Made by a program: the position numbers and the translations under genes. Shown one piece after another: positions 25,801-39,200 of a stretch of 64,000 nt of DNA. The DNA is taken from contig NC_088789.1 of assembly GCF_949628265.1 (NCBI RefSeq), forward strand, positions 23,057,883 to 23,121,882, written 5' to 3'. Below the pieces are notes generated by a model, which saw only the letters and a program-made list of their open reading frames with translations, made no database searches and had not been told where the DNA came from. The first letter of the stretch is position 1. Each line of letters starts with the position of its first letter. This DNA comes from Cloeon dipterum (Eukaryota > Arthropoda > Insecta > Ephemeroptera > Baetidae).

Positions 25801-27630
25801 AAAAAGAAAAAATTATGTGGGTGAATTTTACAATATTGGCTACAATTTTTCTGAAGCAAAAGTCAGATGGAATATTCTTAGGAGTTTGATTCATCGATTT
25901 AATTTCAATAAACTTTGCAAATGAGTGTTTGATATTTTAAATGAAAAACTTGTTAGTTAAAAATGAAACAATAAATAGTACAGTTTTATTCCCAAAAAGT
26001 TAAATAATTTTTCAAATTGGGAGTACAAATATTTGTTTTTCGCTTTTAAATATCAATTTTCTTCTCAAACAGGTCGATATTTTCACTCTGGATAGTATAA
26101 ATCCATTGAATAGTTTTCTGACCCTCGAAAGGGTTCTAGAAATACCTCAATATATTTAAAATTTACAAAAAAATCCATAACAAATGCGTGTGATAGCAAA
26201 ATTTCCTTCCCAAATAAAATTGAAATGCCCCAAATAAAATTTATTTTTGATAATAACTGAAAATGACCAAAACTGGACGATTTTGACTCCCAAGTTTAAA
26301 TAAATATTTTCTACTTATTAAAGGAGAAAAAATATTCGTCGTTCTTAATTTTTTGAATCGTTTTTACGTCTTTTTCATGAGGCAACCTGCGTGATATACC
26401 TACCACGCGGGTTGCATACTCTTCGTTTTTAAGGCGTTTTCGACTGCACACGAGTATCTATTTTGAATTTATTGAGCTTTTACGGCTGATTGCGTGAGAA
26501 ACACATTCAAATCAAATTCTCGTGCAATTTCTTCGCCAATTTGACGTAGAAATGATTTTGTACCTTCAGAGTGTTTCAGTGTCTGCTTTTTCTTGCGTGC
26601 CAAGGAGCAGCTGCTCTTTTCCAGCCAGCCCCTCTGTTTTAGTGCCTGCCGAATTGCTGGAAACGCACCAGCCACCGAAAATACCCGGTGCTCCTGAAAA
26701 TATTGAGAAACTGTCATGAAAATTAGGCTTAATTTTAACCTTGTACAGAACAATATTTATGTTTCATAGAGAGGGACGAGAGATATTTTATTAACTATGA
26801 TTTATAATTACGGGATGTAAGAAATGGAATTAATGTTTGCTTTCTGCACTAAACTCCCTTGTTTCTGGATGTCCAAGGACTTGAGACGGAACAAACGGAC
26901 AAGGTGTACGCGAAAGCTGCTGCTAATTTGAGTTTTCTTCCAGCACAGTTTGTATAAGTGCCCTCCACGGGTGAAAAGGATCGCCTTATTTTAACCTTGG
27001 GGAGGTCAATTTTATTTTACGGCACGCCGGTGTGGTTCCCAATTGTGAAATTAGAATTAGTGCCAAAAAGAGCCTTCAATTTTATTTGCAGCAATCTTCT
27101 TCCGCCCGTCAAAGACCAAAATTCGATGCCTGTTGAAAGGCAGCTGGCCTACAACGACTTGTGTGTTTTTTTAATGTGACGCTCCAGTGGTTTTTATTTT
27201 AGTCAAAGATATTAATCAAATGCAAGGTTTTTTGTCGTTTGCAAAGGTTTTTTTTACAGATTTAAATTTTTTAAAAGGCGATTTGGGTCAAACATGGACA
27301 GAAATATTGTTGGAAACCTTTTTAAATTTATTTTAGCCATTTTTTAATCATAAAATCACAAAAATTTTGGTGTATTCTCGTTTTTAAGCCAAATATTTTT
27401 ATTCTGTGAGAGAAATAAAATTGGATATTTTGATATTCGTGTGAATTCGAATCGTTGCTCACCTTGACGGCGGCGTCGACGGTCTGCTTTAGCAGCCTGA
27501 GCCTCTCGTAGGAGACGGATGCGTGCGCGGGAGGTCGCCTGGCTCCCTCGGCCTCGCGGCCAGAGGCGACGAGGGAGCCGTGGCCGCCTTCCTCGCCGTC
27601 CATCGACTGTCCGTCAGTTCGCTGCTGCAT
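19892..27630 (-). CDS. TTLL3: Tubulin monoglycylase, TTLL3 type
   Basis: This tubulin-tyrosine-ligase-like enzyme is predicted to attach glycine to glutamate side chains of tubulin tails in cilia and flagella. Ten minus-strand exons (27630-27463, 26693-26564, 25691-25258, 24202-24002, 23124-22911, 22856-22766, 22714-22535, 21815-21568, 21208-20939, 20634-19892) give 892 residues. The TTLL3-specific start [20 protein letters not shown] is near residue 60. The ATP-grasp domain follows: [15 protein letters not shown] (nucleotide loop), [44 protein letters not shown] and [12 protein letters not shown] (metal-binding E and N). The C-terminal 250 residues are basic, Ser/Glu-rich and probably disordered. 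The fifth intron (22910-22857) begins with GC, not GT. The start ATG is the first in-frame one; ATG at 27653 opens a separate upstream frame. Glycylase, not glutamylase, is inferred from the TTLL3-like N-terminus. Confidence 0.9.
26382..26415. other. Short perfect-ended hairpin in a TTLL3 intron
   Basis: GCAACCTGCGTG and CACGCGGGTTGC can pair over 12 positions (one G-U) around a 10-base loop. The element is GC-rich inside AT-rich intron sequence between TTLL3 coding exons 2 and 3. It is too short for a miRNA precursor. No function can be assigned. Confidence 0.45.
26936..27180 (+). mobile_element. LINE-like reverse transcriptase relic inside TTLL3 intron 1
   Basis: On the strand opposite TTLL3, the translation [10 protein letters not shown], then after a one-frame shift [18 protein letters not shown] and KRAFNFIC, resembles the thumb and C-terminal end of non-LTR retrotransposon reverse transcriptases, which often read R-S-I-L-x-Y-G-x-P-V-W. 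The fragment is short, frameshifted and ends in a stop at 27177-27179. No catalytic YADD motif, 5' part or poly-A tail is visible, so it is a dead fragment. The assignment is from memory of this motif only. Confidence 0.5.
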
Positions 27631-27653
27631 AAACACTCGGTGGTCGTCGCCAT

Positions 27654-30268
27654 GGCGACCACTTGTTGAAAGGAATTGGGACGCGTGTGCCAGCTGCGAG
27701 CGGGCACCGAAACTTTTGTTGCACGGGAGAAGCTGCCTGGCTGTCTCGCCCAATCGTTTTAAAGGAGCAATTAACCTCGTTGATTAGACTACGCTTATTA
27801 AAGTGGATTTATACCTGGCAATTAATAAAAAATATTAGGATTTTTGGCTATAATTAAGCAGTTAACGTAATTTTATGTTTTAAAATTTAAATGTAAAAAG
27901 TGTCTCAGCGGGAGAGACTCAGGGATTTTATGATTTTTATTGTTACTACTTTTTGGTATGAATATCAAAGTGATTTAAATTTGCACAAATGAAATTTAAA
28001 AAAAATTAAACCTCAGATGTCGAAATCATTAAATATTTAATATTTTCCCCAGAAAACAAACTAAAGTATTTTCCCCATTTAAATGCATTATTCTCGTTTA
28101 AACCAATTTTCGTAATACTAAAAAAATTATATAAACAAACACAAAGGGGTATTAATGCAAGCTAAAAGCATGCAGCCTTCATATTAAATCACAACAGTTG
28201 TTATTTTTCTTAATTAATTTTTTATTTTCCCTCAGTGAAATCAGGACCAAAAGCGTCTCTGTTGGTGCTGCTTCCAAAGTTTGTACAAACTAGAATTATT
28301 ATTAATATATTATTTGATGTTGTGCTGCCGGTGTTTTCAGTTTTACACAATATAAAAGGCATCACTGGCTGCTTGACGCCCTTCGATTGTGTGTCACACA
28401 CTCGACTTGGATTCGTGGCAATATATGCGGATATTTCGATAAAACACCGAGCGTTAGTAGTTATTACTTGAAACACACTATTTTGTAAATTCGAAATTTA
28501 CTTTCAAAACGGCAATGATTGTTTCCAACGGCATTCTTGTGCGTTTGCTTTAACTGCTAAGAATCTTATACTCACGCTTTTCGTTAATCCCTGTTTTGTT
28601 TCCTTTCGTCAACAAAGAAATGCAGATCTTGGTTTCGACATTGAGAGTAATGCTAAGTACACACCATATTATTGTAGCTTTTGCAGCTCTTCTCCCACAT
28701 GAACACCACAGCACATTTTGATTCACCTACAAATTTACAAAACGTGAACACACACTGAAATATATGATGATAGCAAATGTCCTCCCACACTTACGTCGAA
28801 CACCTAATATAATAGCAGACACGTACTGAATATTTTGGAATTCGAAACACAATAAATGCGTGTTTAGAACATTTAACAACATGACCAGCAGTAGTTTTAA
28901 CCTGTGGAAGAGAAACCGGAAGTATTTCAGAGCATTCTGGGGTCTAATTCACGATTAGCAATTATTGTGGCCGCTGACAGGGTATTTGAGATGAAATTTT
29001 AAGATAAAATATTGCAAACATTCTTCCTTGAAGCATCGGAATTTAAGACTACGTATGATCCGACTGATTTTACATTTTTATACTTCAATAAGAAAAATGC
29101 ACGCAACTTTAGGGCCCACTAAAAATTGTTTAAAACCTTCGAAGTTTCCAGAAACGCTAAAAATAGACAACAGTTTGGCGCAATAGTGATAATTATTATT
29201 AAAAACCTTTCCTATCGACTTTGATAGTTTGAAGGTTTCATTTGGAAAATGAAATTTTATTTTAAAAATAGTTAGAAAAATTAAAGTGCATTTTCTTCCA
29301 AACAATTAGGGAAAGTCAAAATAATTATTTACGAGGTTTTTTAATCGGAATTAAATGATATTTGAGGCATGACATTTGTAGATTTGAGATTTTTCTAGCT
29401 ATTTCTTGGAGCAATTAAATGAGAGCTCGGTAAAGTGCTCTCAAGACTTAATTTTCAACCAAGACAACCGAAATTTGTCGAGAAATCAATATAAACTTGG
29501 CTCTAAAATTTATTATTTTAAGTAAATAATTCAATAAATGTCTGAAAAAATCACTTGATAAAAAAGGGATGGAAATCATAAAAAGCTATGTCTAAATTTG
29601 AAATCATTTAAAAGGCAACATACTTTTGCATTAGAGGAAATAATGTTTCTAACAGCAATTTATCTCAAACTCAATTTAAAGATTTCGTTCAGAAAAGCTA
29701 GCTCGGATACCCTGAAAGGAGCCACCTAGCATTTTTGGATTGCAATAAGAGACAAACACAACTCGCTCTGGGAAACCCACTGTTTGGGAGATGAATACGA
29801 TTTCTGCACATTATTTTGGTGACATCACATATTGGTGATAACTTTTAAGTCTATATATCAGTTAAATTAAATTCCACGCACTTGCATCGATTCGTTAGAA
29901 ATGTACTTAATAAATGTCCTCTGACAGTTGTTATCAATATTATTATCCTTTTCACATTCCAGTGGAAACGAAAGTTAAAAAAGCACACACTCGCACGCAA
30001 GGAGCAAACAAATACAACGAAATTCGAGCTTTCCGCGGACACCAACAACATGAACGATATATAATTAATATTAAGTGCGTCAAGTACAGAGAGCATTTTT
30101 ACAAAGATTATTGTTCTCAGCAGATTTAGAAGGACTTCAATTAATCAGAAGCAACATTTTTACATCCTCCTGGTGGAGGCAACACTAGACTTTAAAGATC
30201 ATCAACATCATCGTAACGTTAACAAATTAAAAATGGCAGGAAAAATACATATAAATAATATCTTGAAC
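27654..30268. other. Intergenic DNA between TTLL3 and the dopamine transporter
   Basis: This stretch holds the 5' flank of TTLL3 and the 3' flank of DAT, both on the minus strand. It is AT-rich. Open frames at 28222-28476 and 29851-30096 occur on both strands and show no domain. The DAT 3' UTR should occupy the right end; the minus strand reads AATAAA near 29510, about 760 bases beyond the stop. No RNA gene or complete mobile element is visible. Confidence 0.45.
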
Positions 30269-33200
30269 TTAAACCTCATCTACTTGAGTCATCGATGTGA
30301 GGCGAATTTCTGCAGAATTCACTTGGACGCCGTTCTGCATCGCAGCTTGCTGGTCTCGCCACGGCGTAGTTAAAATTCGAAGACGCTGCAAAGGAAACGG
30401 AGAATTAATCTCAGCATGAATAAATTAAATTCCTCCACGCTCGACTTACCTCCCTCAGTGTTCCGGGAGTAACGATTATTTTGTAGATGGCCATGCCTGG
30501 AATCATGAAGACGCTGGAGCCAGCGATCGCCCATCCGAGAACGTTCGCCCAAGTGGGGTAGACGTAACTTTCGTAGGTGAGCGGCTCGTACCCGATCAAC
30601 CCGTAGACAATGATGAACTGGAATTGGGAAATTTCATTTAATTTAAATAAATAGCTTTAATAATAATTTCTAAGAGGCTCACCATCAAGAACGCGGGGGC
30701 AAGGAACATCCAACAAATGCGCCAGTAGAGACCAGGAGAGAAGCCAATCATCTCTTTTATGTCGTCACAGAATCTGTCACACCCTGAAAATGGAAATTTT
30801 AATTGTAAACGAAATTATTCATTGTGAAATTTTATTATAAATTTAGGCAGTTTGATAAATTGATATAAAAAATATGTAACGCAGTGTGAAATGGTTTGAA
30901 AAAGATCCTGTTATCTAGATTTGGATTTTTAAATCAAATTTACGTTCAACAAATAAAAACTACAAGTTTTCTGGACCGTTCGAAACCTTCTTTTTTAGCA
31001 GTCAGTAATAAAATCTTGTTAGAGCAAATTAATTGCTCTTATTTTTGTTTTATTTTCAAGGTAGTTTTTGATAAATAATTTTTTTGACTAAACAATCTTA
31101 CAAAAATGCGGCCAGCCATATTGGGACTGCGTCAAAAGAAATAGTTTTCTAGTTAGAAGAGTCAGTAAAAATTGGCCCAGAGAGAGAGAGAGAGAGCAAA
31201 ATTTAAAATTTTCCTCTTTTAACAAATGCAGAGAACAGAGCTTTTAGCTTTGTTAAAAATTTTTTTAGTCAATAAAGTTACAAATTTTTGTCATGAGACT
31301 TAAGATGTACAATTTCAATTAACAGTGATATTGTATAACTGTTAAACCAATGGTGTACAATAAATATATTAAAAAATTAATAGAGATAAATAAAAATAAA
31401 TAATAAAAATCTATCGAAAAAATAAACAACTAATTCATCATTTTTATTTTTAACAAATAAATGTTATTAATTTACATACTGCTGACGATTTAAAAAATAT
31501 ATTATATAACATATTAAGTTTATATATAAACTGTGGAAGTCCAGCCAATTCAGAAGAATTCTTGTCACTGTTAATACAGTTATGTATACATTATCACGCA
31601 AACAAAAATTAAACTAGTTCAATATTACCATATATCCAGGATACAGCGATGGTTTCAAAGAGAACAGCGAACAGCATGGAATAGCCGGCCGCATATCGGT
31701 CAAGCAGGTGGAAAAAGTAGAAGCCACCTTGCGTGCAAGACGTCAAGCCGACGAAGAAGTAGAGGGTGAATAGGCAGGCTACGAATCGCTCCCTGTTCCT
31801 TCCGATGATCGGAAACTCATCACTCAAGGCTGTGATGATTGCCTCTGAGCCACCAAACTAGAAACAAACATTAAAATTAGATTTTTTTTTTATAAATTTC
31901 TGCGTTAAATTTTTTACCGAGCTGTCGAGACCCAGAGTGAGGAGCATCATGAAGAAGAGGAGGGCCCAGAAGGTGGAGCCCGGCATGGTTGCGATGGCTT
32001 CAGGGTAGACCATGAATACGAGGCCAGGACCCTCAGTGGCCACGTCCTCGACCAGTTTTCCTGAGGCGTGCGCCATGTAGCCGAGAACGGAGAAGATTAC
32101 AAAGCCGGCCACGAAACTGGTGCAGCAGTTTATGATACTGGTCACCAACGCGTCTCTGAAGAAGGAGAGAAAAAAAACAGTGAAATGTTGAAGGCAATCG
32201 TTTCCACTTAAGGGAAAATATTTATTCTACAGATCAAACTTTGTCCTAAAAATATTTTAAAATAATACAATCATGCTGCTGAGGTTTAAAAGAAAGATAG
32301 AAATAAAAAACTATAATAACCATAGGGTTCAAGAATTTTTAACTTTTTTTAATTAATACTCGTTTTAGATGGGTTTTACCCTTTTTCATGCAACTCTTTT
32401 ATATTATTTTAGTCTCTAAAAAAAGTCTTAAGGTTAAATTCAGATTTTCTGTCAAGTTTGGATTATTTTTGACAACACAAAACTTCTTCTTGAGATCTTT
32501 TGAAGTCTGGGTATTTTTTAATAAATCCTATTCTAGAAGATTTTCTTGCCAGATTTTTGTGTCTCCAACAAAATTGAAAATGACATGCTAAAAACGAGAT
32601 TTCTCGGAGATTCTGGCTAATTAAAAAAAAAGTGTTTTGTTAAAAGAGAAATTACTGGTAGACGTTGTTGTGGAATTTGTTGTATGAGGCGAAAGCGAGC
32701 AGGACGCCGAATCCAGGGCCGAGGGAGAAGAAGACCTGCGTGGCGGCGTCGACCCACACCTCAGCCTTGGTGATGGCGTTGAAGTTGGGCCGCAGGTAGT
32801 ACTTGATGCCCTCGGAGGCGCCGGGCAGCGTCACGCCCCTGATCAGCAAGGCCAGCAGCACGACGTACGGGAAGAGGGCGGTGAACCACACCACCTTGCC
32901 TGAGGTCGAGATGCCCTTCCACAGGGAGAAGTAGCAAATCAGGTACACGATCAACAGGCAGGCGGCCATGTCCCACTTGATAGCGCCCAAGTCGTCGATG
33001 CCGCTGCTCTGGTTCAGCTCCAGGATGAAACGACTGTTTATCCAGGACAAAGGGGATTTTCTTTTTACTTTTTGCTTGGAATGGCAGTTATACATTTTAT
33101 ATAAATCATTAAATTGAATTAAGCTTAAGTAGTTTTTAGAAATGCGTTTTTTGCTTAAATGACAAGACGTACAGATAATTAAATTCAAAATATTTTGTAT

Positions 33201-36200
33201 GTATGTCAAAAAATATAAGTAGTTCTGCATGGGAATTTTTATGATGGCTGATACTGTCAGGATTTTTAGCTATCGAGTGCTGGACAAAGAGAGCGGCTAG
33301 AAAATTTTTAGACGTCAACACTGCTCAGAGTGCCAAAAGATGTGGTTTTTTAATTATTATTGGGGCTGCTTGTTGGATTTTTCTTTGTTGCCCATGCGTT
33401 ATAAACCAAACAGTCAGCAAGGAACAAAATCAGAAGTGGCGTGTCTTGTTTGTTCGGTTAACGCAGTGGCTGATTTAAAAAATTCCAACGGTACTCCGAT
33501 TCTCAGAATATTTACATGTCTTTTAAAGCCCAAAAAAGAAGCAGGGTATTATTTATTTTGAATTTTCCGAAGACAAAAATATGAAGATATCAGTTTTTAA
33601 ATAACGGTCTGAATTGACTCAGGATTTTTTCCTTTGGGGCACTTTCCCGAGCTCAAATATTGAGATTGCTTGTGAGAGAAATCGATTTATCTGCATTTTT
33701 GTTTCAATTTTTCTAGTGCGTTTATGGAATCGCGTTTAGAAATGTAATATATTTATTTTAACTTATGCAAAATCGTCTATTGTTAAAAATGTATTTCCGC
33801 TTGTTATAAAAAGTTTTGATGGCATAATAAGTAAAAAAGGTTACAAACTTGAAGTATTCCTCTGCAGCCGAGGTGGACCCATTGTCGAAGGTGAGGTTTG
33901 AGACGAATGCGGGGGCGAGTGTAGTCTTGGACGGGTCGCCGGGAATGAGGTTGGATGTGGCGTTGCCGAAACTATTCTTTGCCACCAGTTTATCTTCAAT
34001 GTCAGCCAGCGAGTAATCCAACTAAAAATACAATTAAAAATATGGTTTTGTGCTTTTTTATTTGTAACAAAAAGATCTTAATTTGTGCAACGTTTCTCTA
34101 CTTTTAAGAAGGTGTATTCCTCTGCCTATAAAGTCAGAATGAGTGGGCCAAAGCTAAATTCCAATTAGATTGCTTTTTGTGAATTTCCAGGAAAATCGAT
34201 TAAAGATCTTTATTTGCTTTTGAAATAGCAACCACTGTTTACTGACAAATTGAATCGAAAGGGGAAATTCCCAAATAAACCCTGCCCTGTAGTTTAATTT
34301 ATCTCGTTGAGAAGAATACAAAAATAAATATTTTTGTAAAAAAGAAATTTGATTAAAAAAACGAGCAATTTTATGTTAAAATGGATCGGTCTTGAAAAGA
34401 TTTCCCCTTTATCTTGATTATGCTCTGAATAAATTGGGAATTTGCAGGTTGCTGTTTTAATTTCTGGGAAAATTTTGGCTTCAAAGTTTGCATGCTGATC
34501 AATCAGTTCGCACTGTCTCCTAATTGAAAATCATTATTTATTTCACCAGAAAGGAAAGTTACTTCATTATTTCCACGTTGTTGGATAAATATAGCAATGA
34601 AAGGAATCGAAATCTGAGGAAAAACAATTAAATTTTTGGATAAATTTTGCAAAAATCTGAAATTTAATCGTTACCCAGTCCTGATTTGATTTTTGCAAAC
34701 CGTCGAGATGAATTTGTAATTATTCACCAATGGGATCACTCCTTGCACGGGCCAACAATGTAAACTGTTGTCAATTGTTGTCCGGAAAAGATCCACTGCT
34801 TGATTTTTTCTATTTATTTCTGAATTGCATCTTTAGTTAAAAAGAAAAATTACAAATTATAATTGTTGTGATCCAATAATTTGTCGGGTTGAAATAATAA
34901 TTTTTCGCACTGCTGAATAAATTTCAGACCAAAAAGGACTGTTTAAATTAAATTATTTCCAGTAGAAAACTTTGGGAACCTGTTGCACACACGCAGTGTA
35001 TCAAATAAATTACGCTTAGCGCAGGCTCTTACAGGTCTGCAGTTTGGTGAGTTCCAAATGTTGCCGCACGTGGTCCAAGGGAGGTTGTAGGTGAACGAGG
35101 CGATGAAGAACCTGAGGGCCCACGCGATGATGACGTTGTAGTAGAAGTCGACGTAGAACGCAATCAAAGCCACCGCGTAGCCGATCCCTGCGTCGGACGG
35201 CCGAGTTAGAGAGAGACAGAGAGGAAATTAGATATCTCGCTCAGCGCAGCAACGGGGAGAATTAAAACAAGACGCAGCAAGGCAGGCAGGCAGGGGAGAA
35301 GCGCTGGCTTGATCCCCGAGGGCCTGGCGTGCGGGTGACAATGGCGCCCGGGGGCGGAAGTCGGCGAAAAGAATCGGAAATGGTCACCATTTTCCGAGTC
35401 AGAGGGCACGACGCCCGCCCGCCCGCTCGCTCGGTCGCCCGCCCGCCCGAGAAAATGATATAAAGTGCTACACGCGCGGCGCGGGCGCTGAAATTGACTT
35501 CTTGAGTGCGCGCTCCGGTGAAAAATGGCAGCGCCGAGAAGAATAATAGCCGCGGATAAAGTGGATGAGAACTTTTTGAGCGAGAGAAAGAGCAGAGAAA
35601 AGTGTGTGTGTGTGTGCGGCTTTGGCGAATAAAAAGTGCAGTGTAGGAACACGACTACTCCATCCAATATAAGCCATTTAAAATCTCGATAAAAGCTTTT
35701 TTGATAGTAAAAAAGAGCACATTAGGCCGCGCGCACGTGGCCATCCCCCATTACCCCCTGATTTTTTTTCTTGGAAGTGCAGGCGGCGAGATGGAAATGA
35801 GGGAAATGATGACGATCTGCATCCGCACCTTTGAATAGCGGCACCAGCCGACCCCAACAGGTGATGGAACCTTTTCGGTTGAACTGGCCCAGCGCCAGCT
35901 CCATGTAGAACAGCGGGATGCCTCCGATCACCAGCATGATCAAATACGGCACTAAGAATGCACCTGAAACGAATTTAGCAACAAAAACATTAAATTAAAT
36001 ATATGACACCATGAAACATTTTACTACATATATATTTTTGAATGATTTTTCCTTGTCAGAAATATTTGTAACCAGTAAAAGGCCTGAAACTGCGTTCTTA
36101 AAAAGATAGAAGGAAATTTTACTTATTAAAAGAATTTCAATTTAGCGTGGGGTTAACTACTAGCTACTGCTGTTAACAACAATAAGCTTCTGGAAATTTT

Positions 36201-39200
36201 GTGAAATAAATAAGTTCATTTTATTCTACCATAATTATTAACCATCAACCCTATTTTCTACTCGTAAGTTCAGTTAATAAACTCTTTTTGAGCTGCAGAG
36301 GGGTTGGAAAAAATCTCAGAAAATTTGTTTTGAGGAAATAATCTGAATTCGAATTGAAAATTTTCCCGAAATATGTTTTGAAATTTAAAAAAATTGAGGT
36401 TTATGCGGGTGTTTCTGCAGTATTGAGCATTTTTCGGAAAATTTAATGTTGAATTAAATCGTCAATTGTGAATATATATTTTCTCTCGGGCAGATTAATT
36501 TTAAAAATCATTATTTTTTAACAGATCACAAGAATCAGGGAAATATATACAATAAAAATTTTAAGCTCTTTGGCTTCTATATTTTTCATTTCTTTTTTTA
36601 AAAGAACAATAGTGGAAATTTTTTGACAGCTTCAATTTTTCGGGAAAAGCTTATTTTAATATTTCGTGTTTATTTAGGTGTTTTTGAATAAATGGATGAT
36701 TTAAAAAATATTTAATGAAAGTTTAATAATATGTCGCAAAGGTTTATGAACAGTAGTTGTACAATTATGCAGCGACTTTAACTTTGCAGTCTTTATTTAT
36801 TTTCTTTTTGTTTTGTTTCAATCTTGTTAATTTATCAAATGATTGCACATATGTAAATTTAATTCAAAGCAAAACTTAAATTCGAATGGAAAATAATAGT
36901 AATATATTATGCAATTTAAACAAGTAATTGATTATTAGATATATAGGCCCCGAAAACTGAATAAATTTTATGTTTTATTTTCTTGATAAAATCACTTTGG
37001 AATTAACAAAAACTTGACTTTTTCTCAAATGTATAAACGTTAACTATCAAACTTTAGACTGGATCTTTGTTGAAAAAATTCCAAAAATATTTACATTAAC
37101 ACCAACAATAAATTTTGAAAATGGAAAGAGCTAAAAATTTCCCAGGCCTTAATTTCTCTTAAGTTTGATTGTTACTCAAGCAGTGTGCACTGTCTCCCTT
37201 TTGAACATAACGTTTTATCCAACCAGAAAATAAATTTAGCTCAAAATTTGTGTAGACCGTTGGATGGATCGCGACGAGAGGGATCGAAATCATTGAAGAA
37301 GTTTGGCAAAATCGGAAATTTAACTGTTACTTGGTCCTATTTTGATTAATGCACTTATTTATAATTATTTAAAAAAAGAACCAATTTGATCACTTGGTAA
37401 TTTAACAATACGTCAGACATTTAATTTGTTATTGCCTCTCATCTGTCATCGATCCACTTTTGAATTTATGCAACCTGCTCGACAGCTATGTTTTGCGGCG
37501 TGCGGCGTAAATTTCCGTTGTGAATTGACTCTATTTTTATCACCGAAAAGAAATGATTGATTCAACAGGCGAAACGCATTCCTTTCCGTGGCGGTGATTT
37601 ATGGTGCTATCGGGTGAAAGGTCAGTCAACACACATGCACACACGCACAATGTGAATGACAGAGAGGGTCGAACGCGCACGCGACGAGAGCGAGTGAACG
37701 ATTTCGACTGGGGCCGGTGTGTTAATTTAGCACACGGGGGCGACGCGCGTGAATGGGGCGGCAGTGTTAATGAGTGTCAGATTGACAGCTCAAGTAGATG
37801 ACTTGGCGAGCTCCATAACGAATTCATAATGCAATCGCCTCTCCATCATTGGGCCAATCAAGCGGCAGCGATCCAACCCGATCTGGCCAAATATTAGCTC
37901 GTAGCCGCGCAAATCGCTATCAAACAAAGCACACCGAAACACGCCCCAACACAATATATTTACCATCGATTTTTCACCTCCAGGGTTGATTAAAAATTTA
38001 GCTCTTTACGATAGGGTGCTTGTTTTAAAGGAAATGAATCGCCCAGAAGCTTAATTGCATAGCAAGGCGGATTTTCAACGACGTATTCATTTAGAAAATT
38101 CCAGCGGGGACCAGATTCGTGTGACGCGCAGGTATGGCGTCCGGTGGAGTATGGTGCGAAAAAACGGTCGCGTGAAAATGCGCGAAAAGAACCAAGTTTT
38201 GGTCAATATTGTTAAATAATTTGCATTACTTGTACTAATTGTGTCTTTTGGATCGTAAAAACAAACTCTTGACACTCGCACGGCAATACAAAGAGAGCTT
38301 TTTGTTTCCCACAGTCAGACGCCATCTTGGATCTGCGCAGTGGGAACAAATTTTATCATACATCTGGCCCCTGCTGGAAAATTCTGGGGCTTGGAATTTT
38401 GGATGGTATTGTTTTCAGATTTAAAAATGGGTAACGATGTTTTTGTAGTTTATTTTTTTAAATTAAACGACACTTTTCTGAAAAATTCTTGCGTGTTTTG
38501 AAATATTGATGAATAATATAATTTTCTCCACTGCGCCGTTACTCGTCCGGGTCGCGCATGATGGCCACCCTCGCAGATTCTCCGCGTTTGATTGGACTTA
38601 AAGTAATAAAAAAGTCAAATAACCATTCCGGGTGTAACTTATACAAAAAATTGACGATAAATAATTGATCTAGATCAAGAAAAACTATTAATCTGTGAAG
38701 TTTAAATTGAGAATGTTTCCAATTCACATTAGTGCCAGTTTTCAGGTTTGAATTTAAAAAAAAAACTTTGTCGTCAAGCCATTTAATTTTCAGTTAATAA
38801 CTTATTTCCATTTTTTGTGTGTTATCGTTTTGCAGCATGAATAAAAATGCGCGCGTGCGTACATAGATTATTTGGTTTGCTTTTTTGTATTCTTGTTCAT
38901 TCAGCTAGAATGCACAACTTGCCAATCAAGTTCAGACAGGTTGAAATCCTCTGCATGCATAATGAATTTGCCCATCAGCAAGCAGCATTGTCTCGTTCCT
39001 CTCTACGAAAGCAGGATTGACGTACAAAATATTGGTCTATTGAACACCGAAAATAATTGCACACACTTTTATTGTAAATTTAGCCATTAAGACAAAGTTG
39101 TAAGTTTTCGCATATTTTGTCCCTTTCCTCTCATTGAATAGATGAATTATGAATTAAATTTAAATTGGTTTGTTATGTATTATAAAAATTAACCAATTTT

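Noticed and set aside
28222-28476. Open frames on both strands between TTLL3 and DAT
   Set aside because: There is no domain, no splice partner and no polyadenylation context. Length is within chance for this sequence.
35206-35667. 153-codon minus-strand frame just inside DAT
   Set aside because: It sits within DAT intron 3, is low-complexity (HTHTHF, SAHSR) and reads through G/C and GT repeats. The true exons on either side are fixed by homology.
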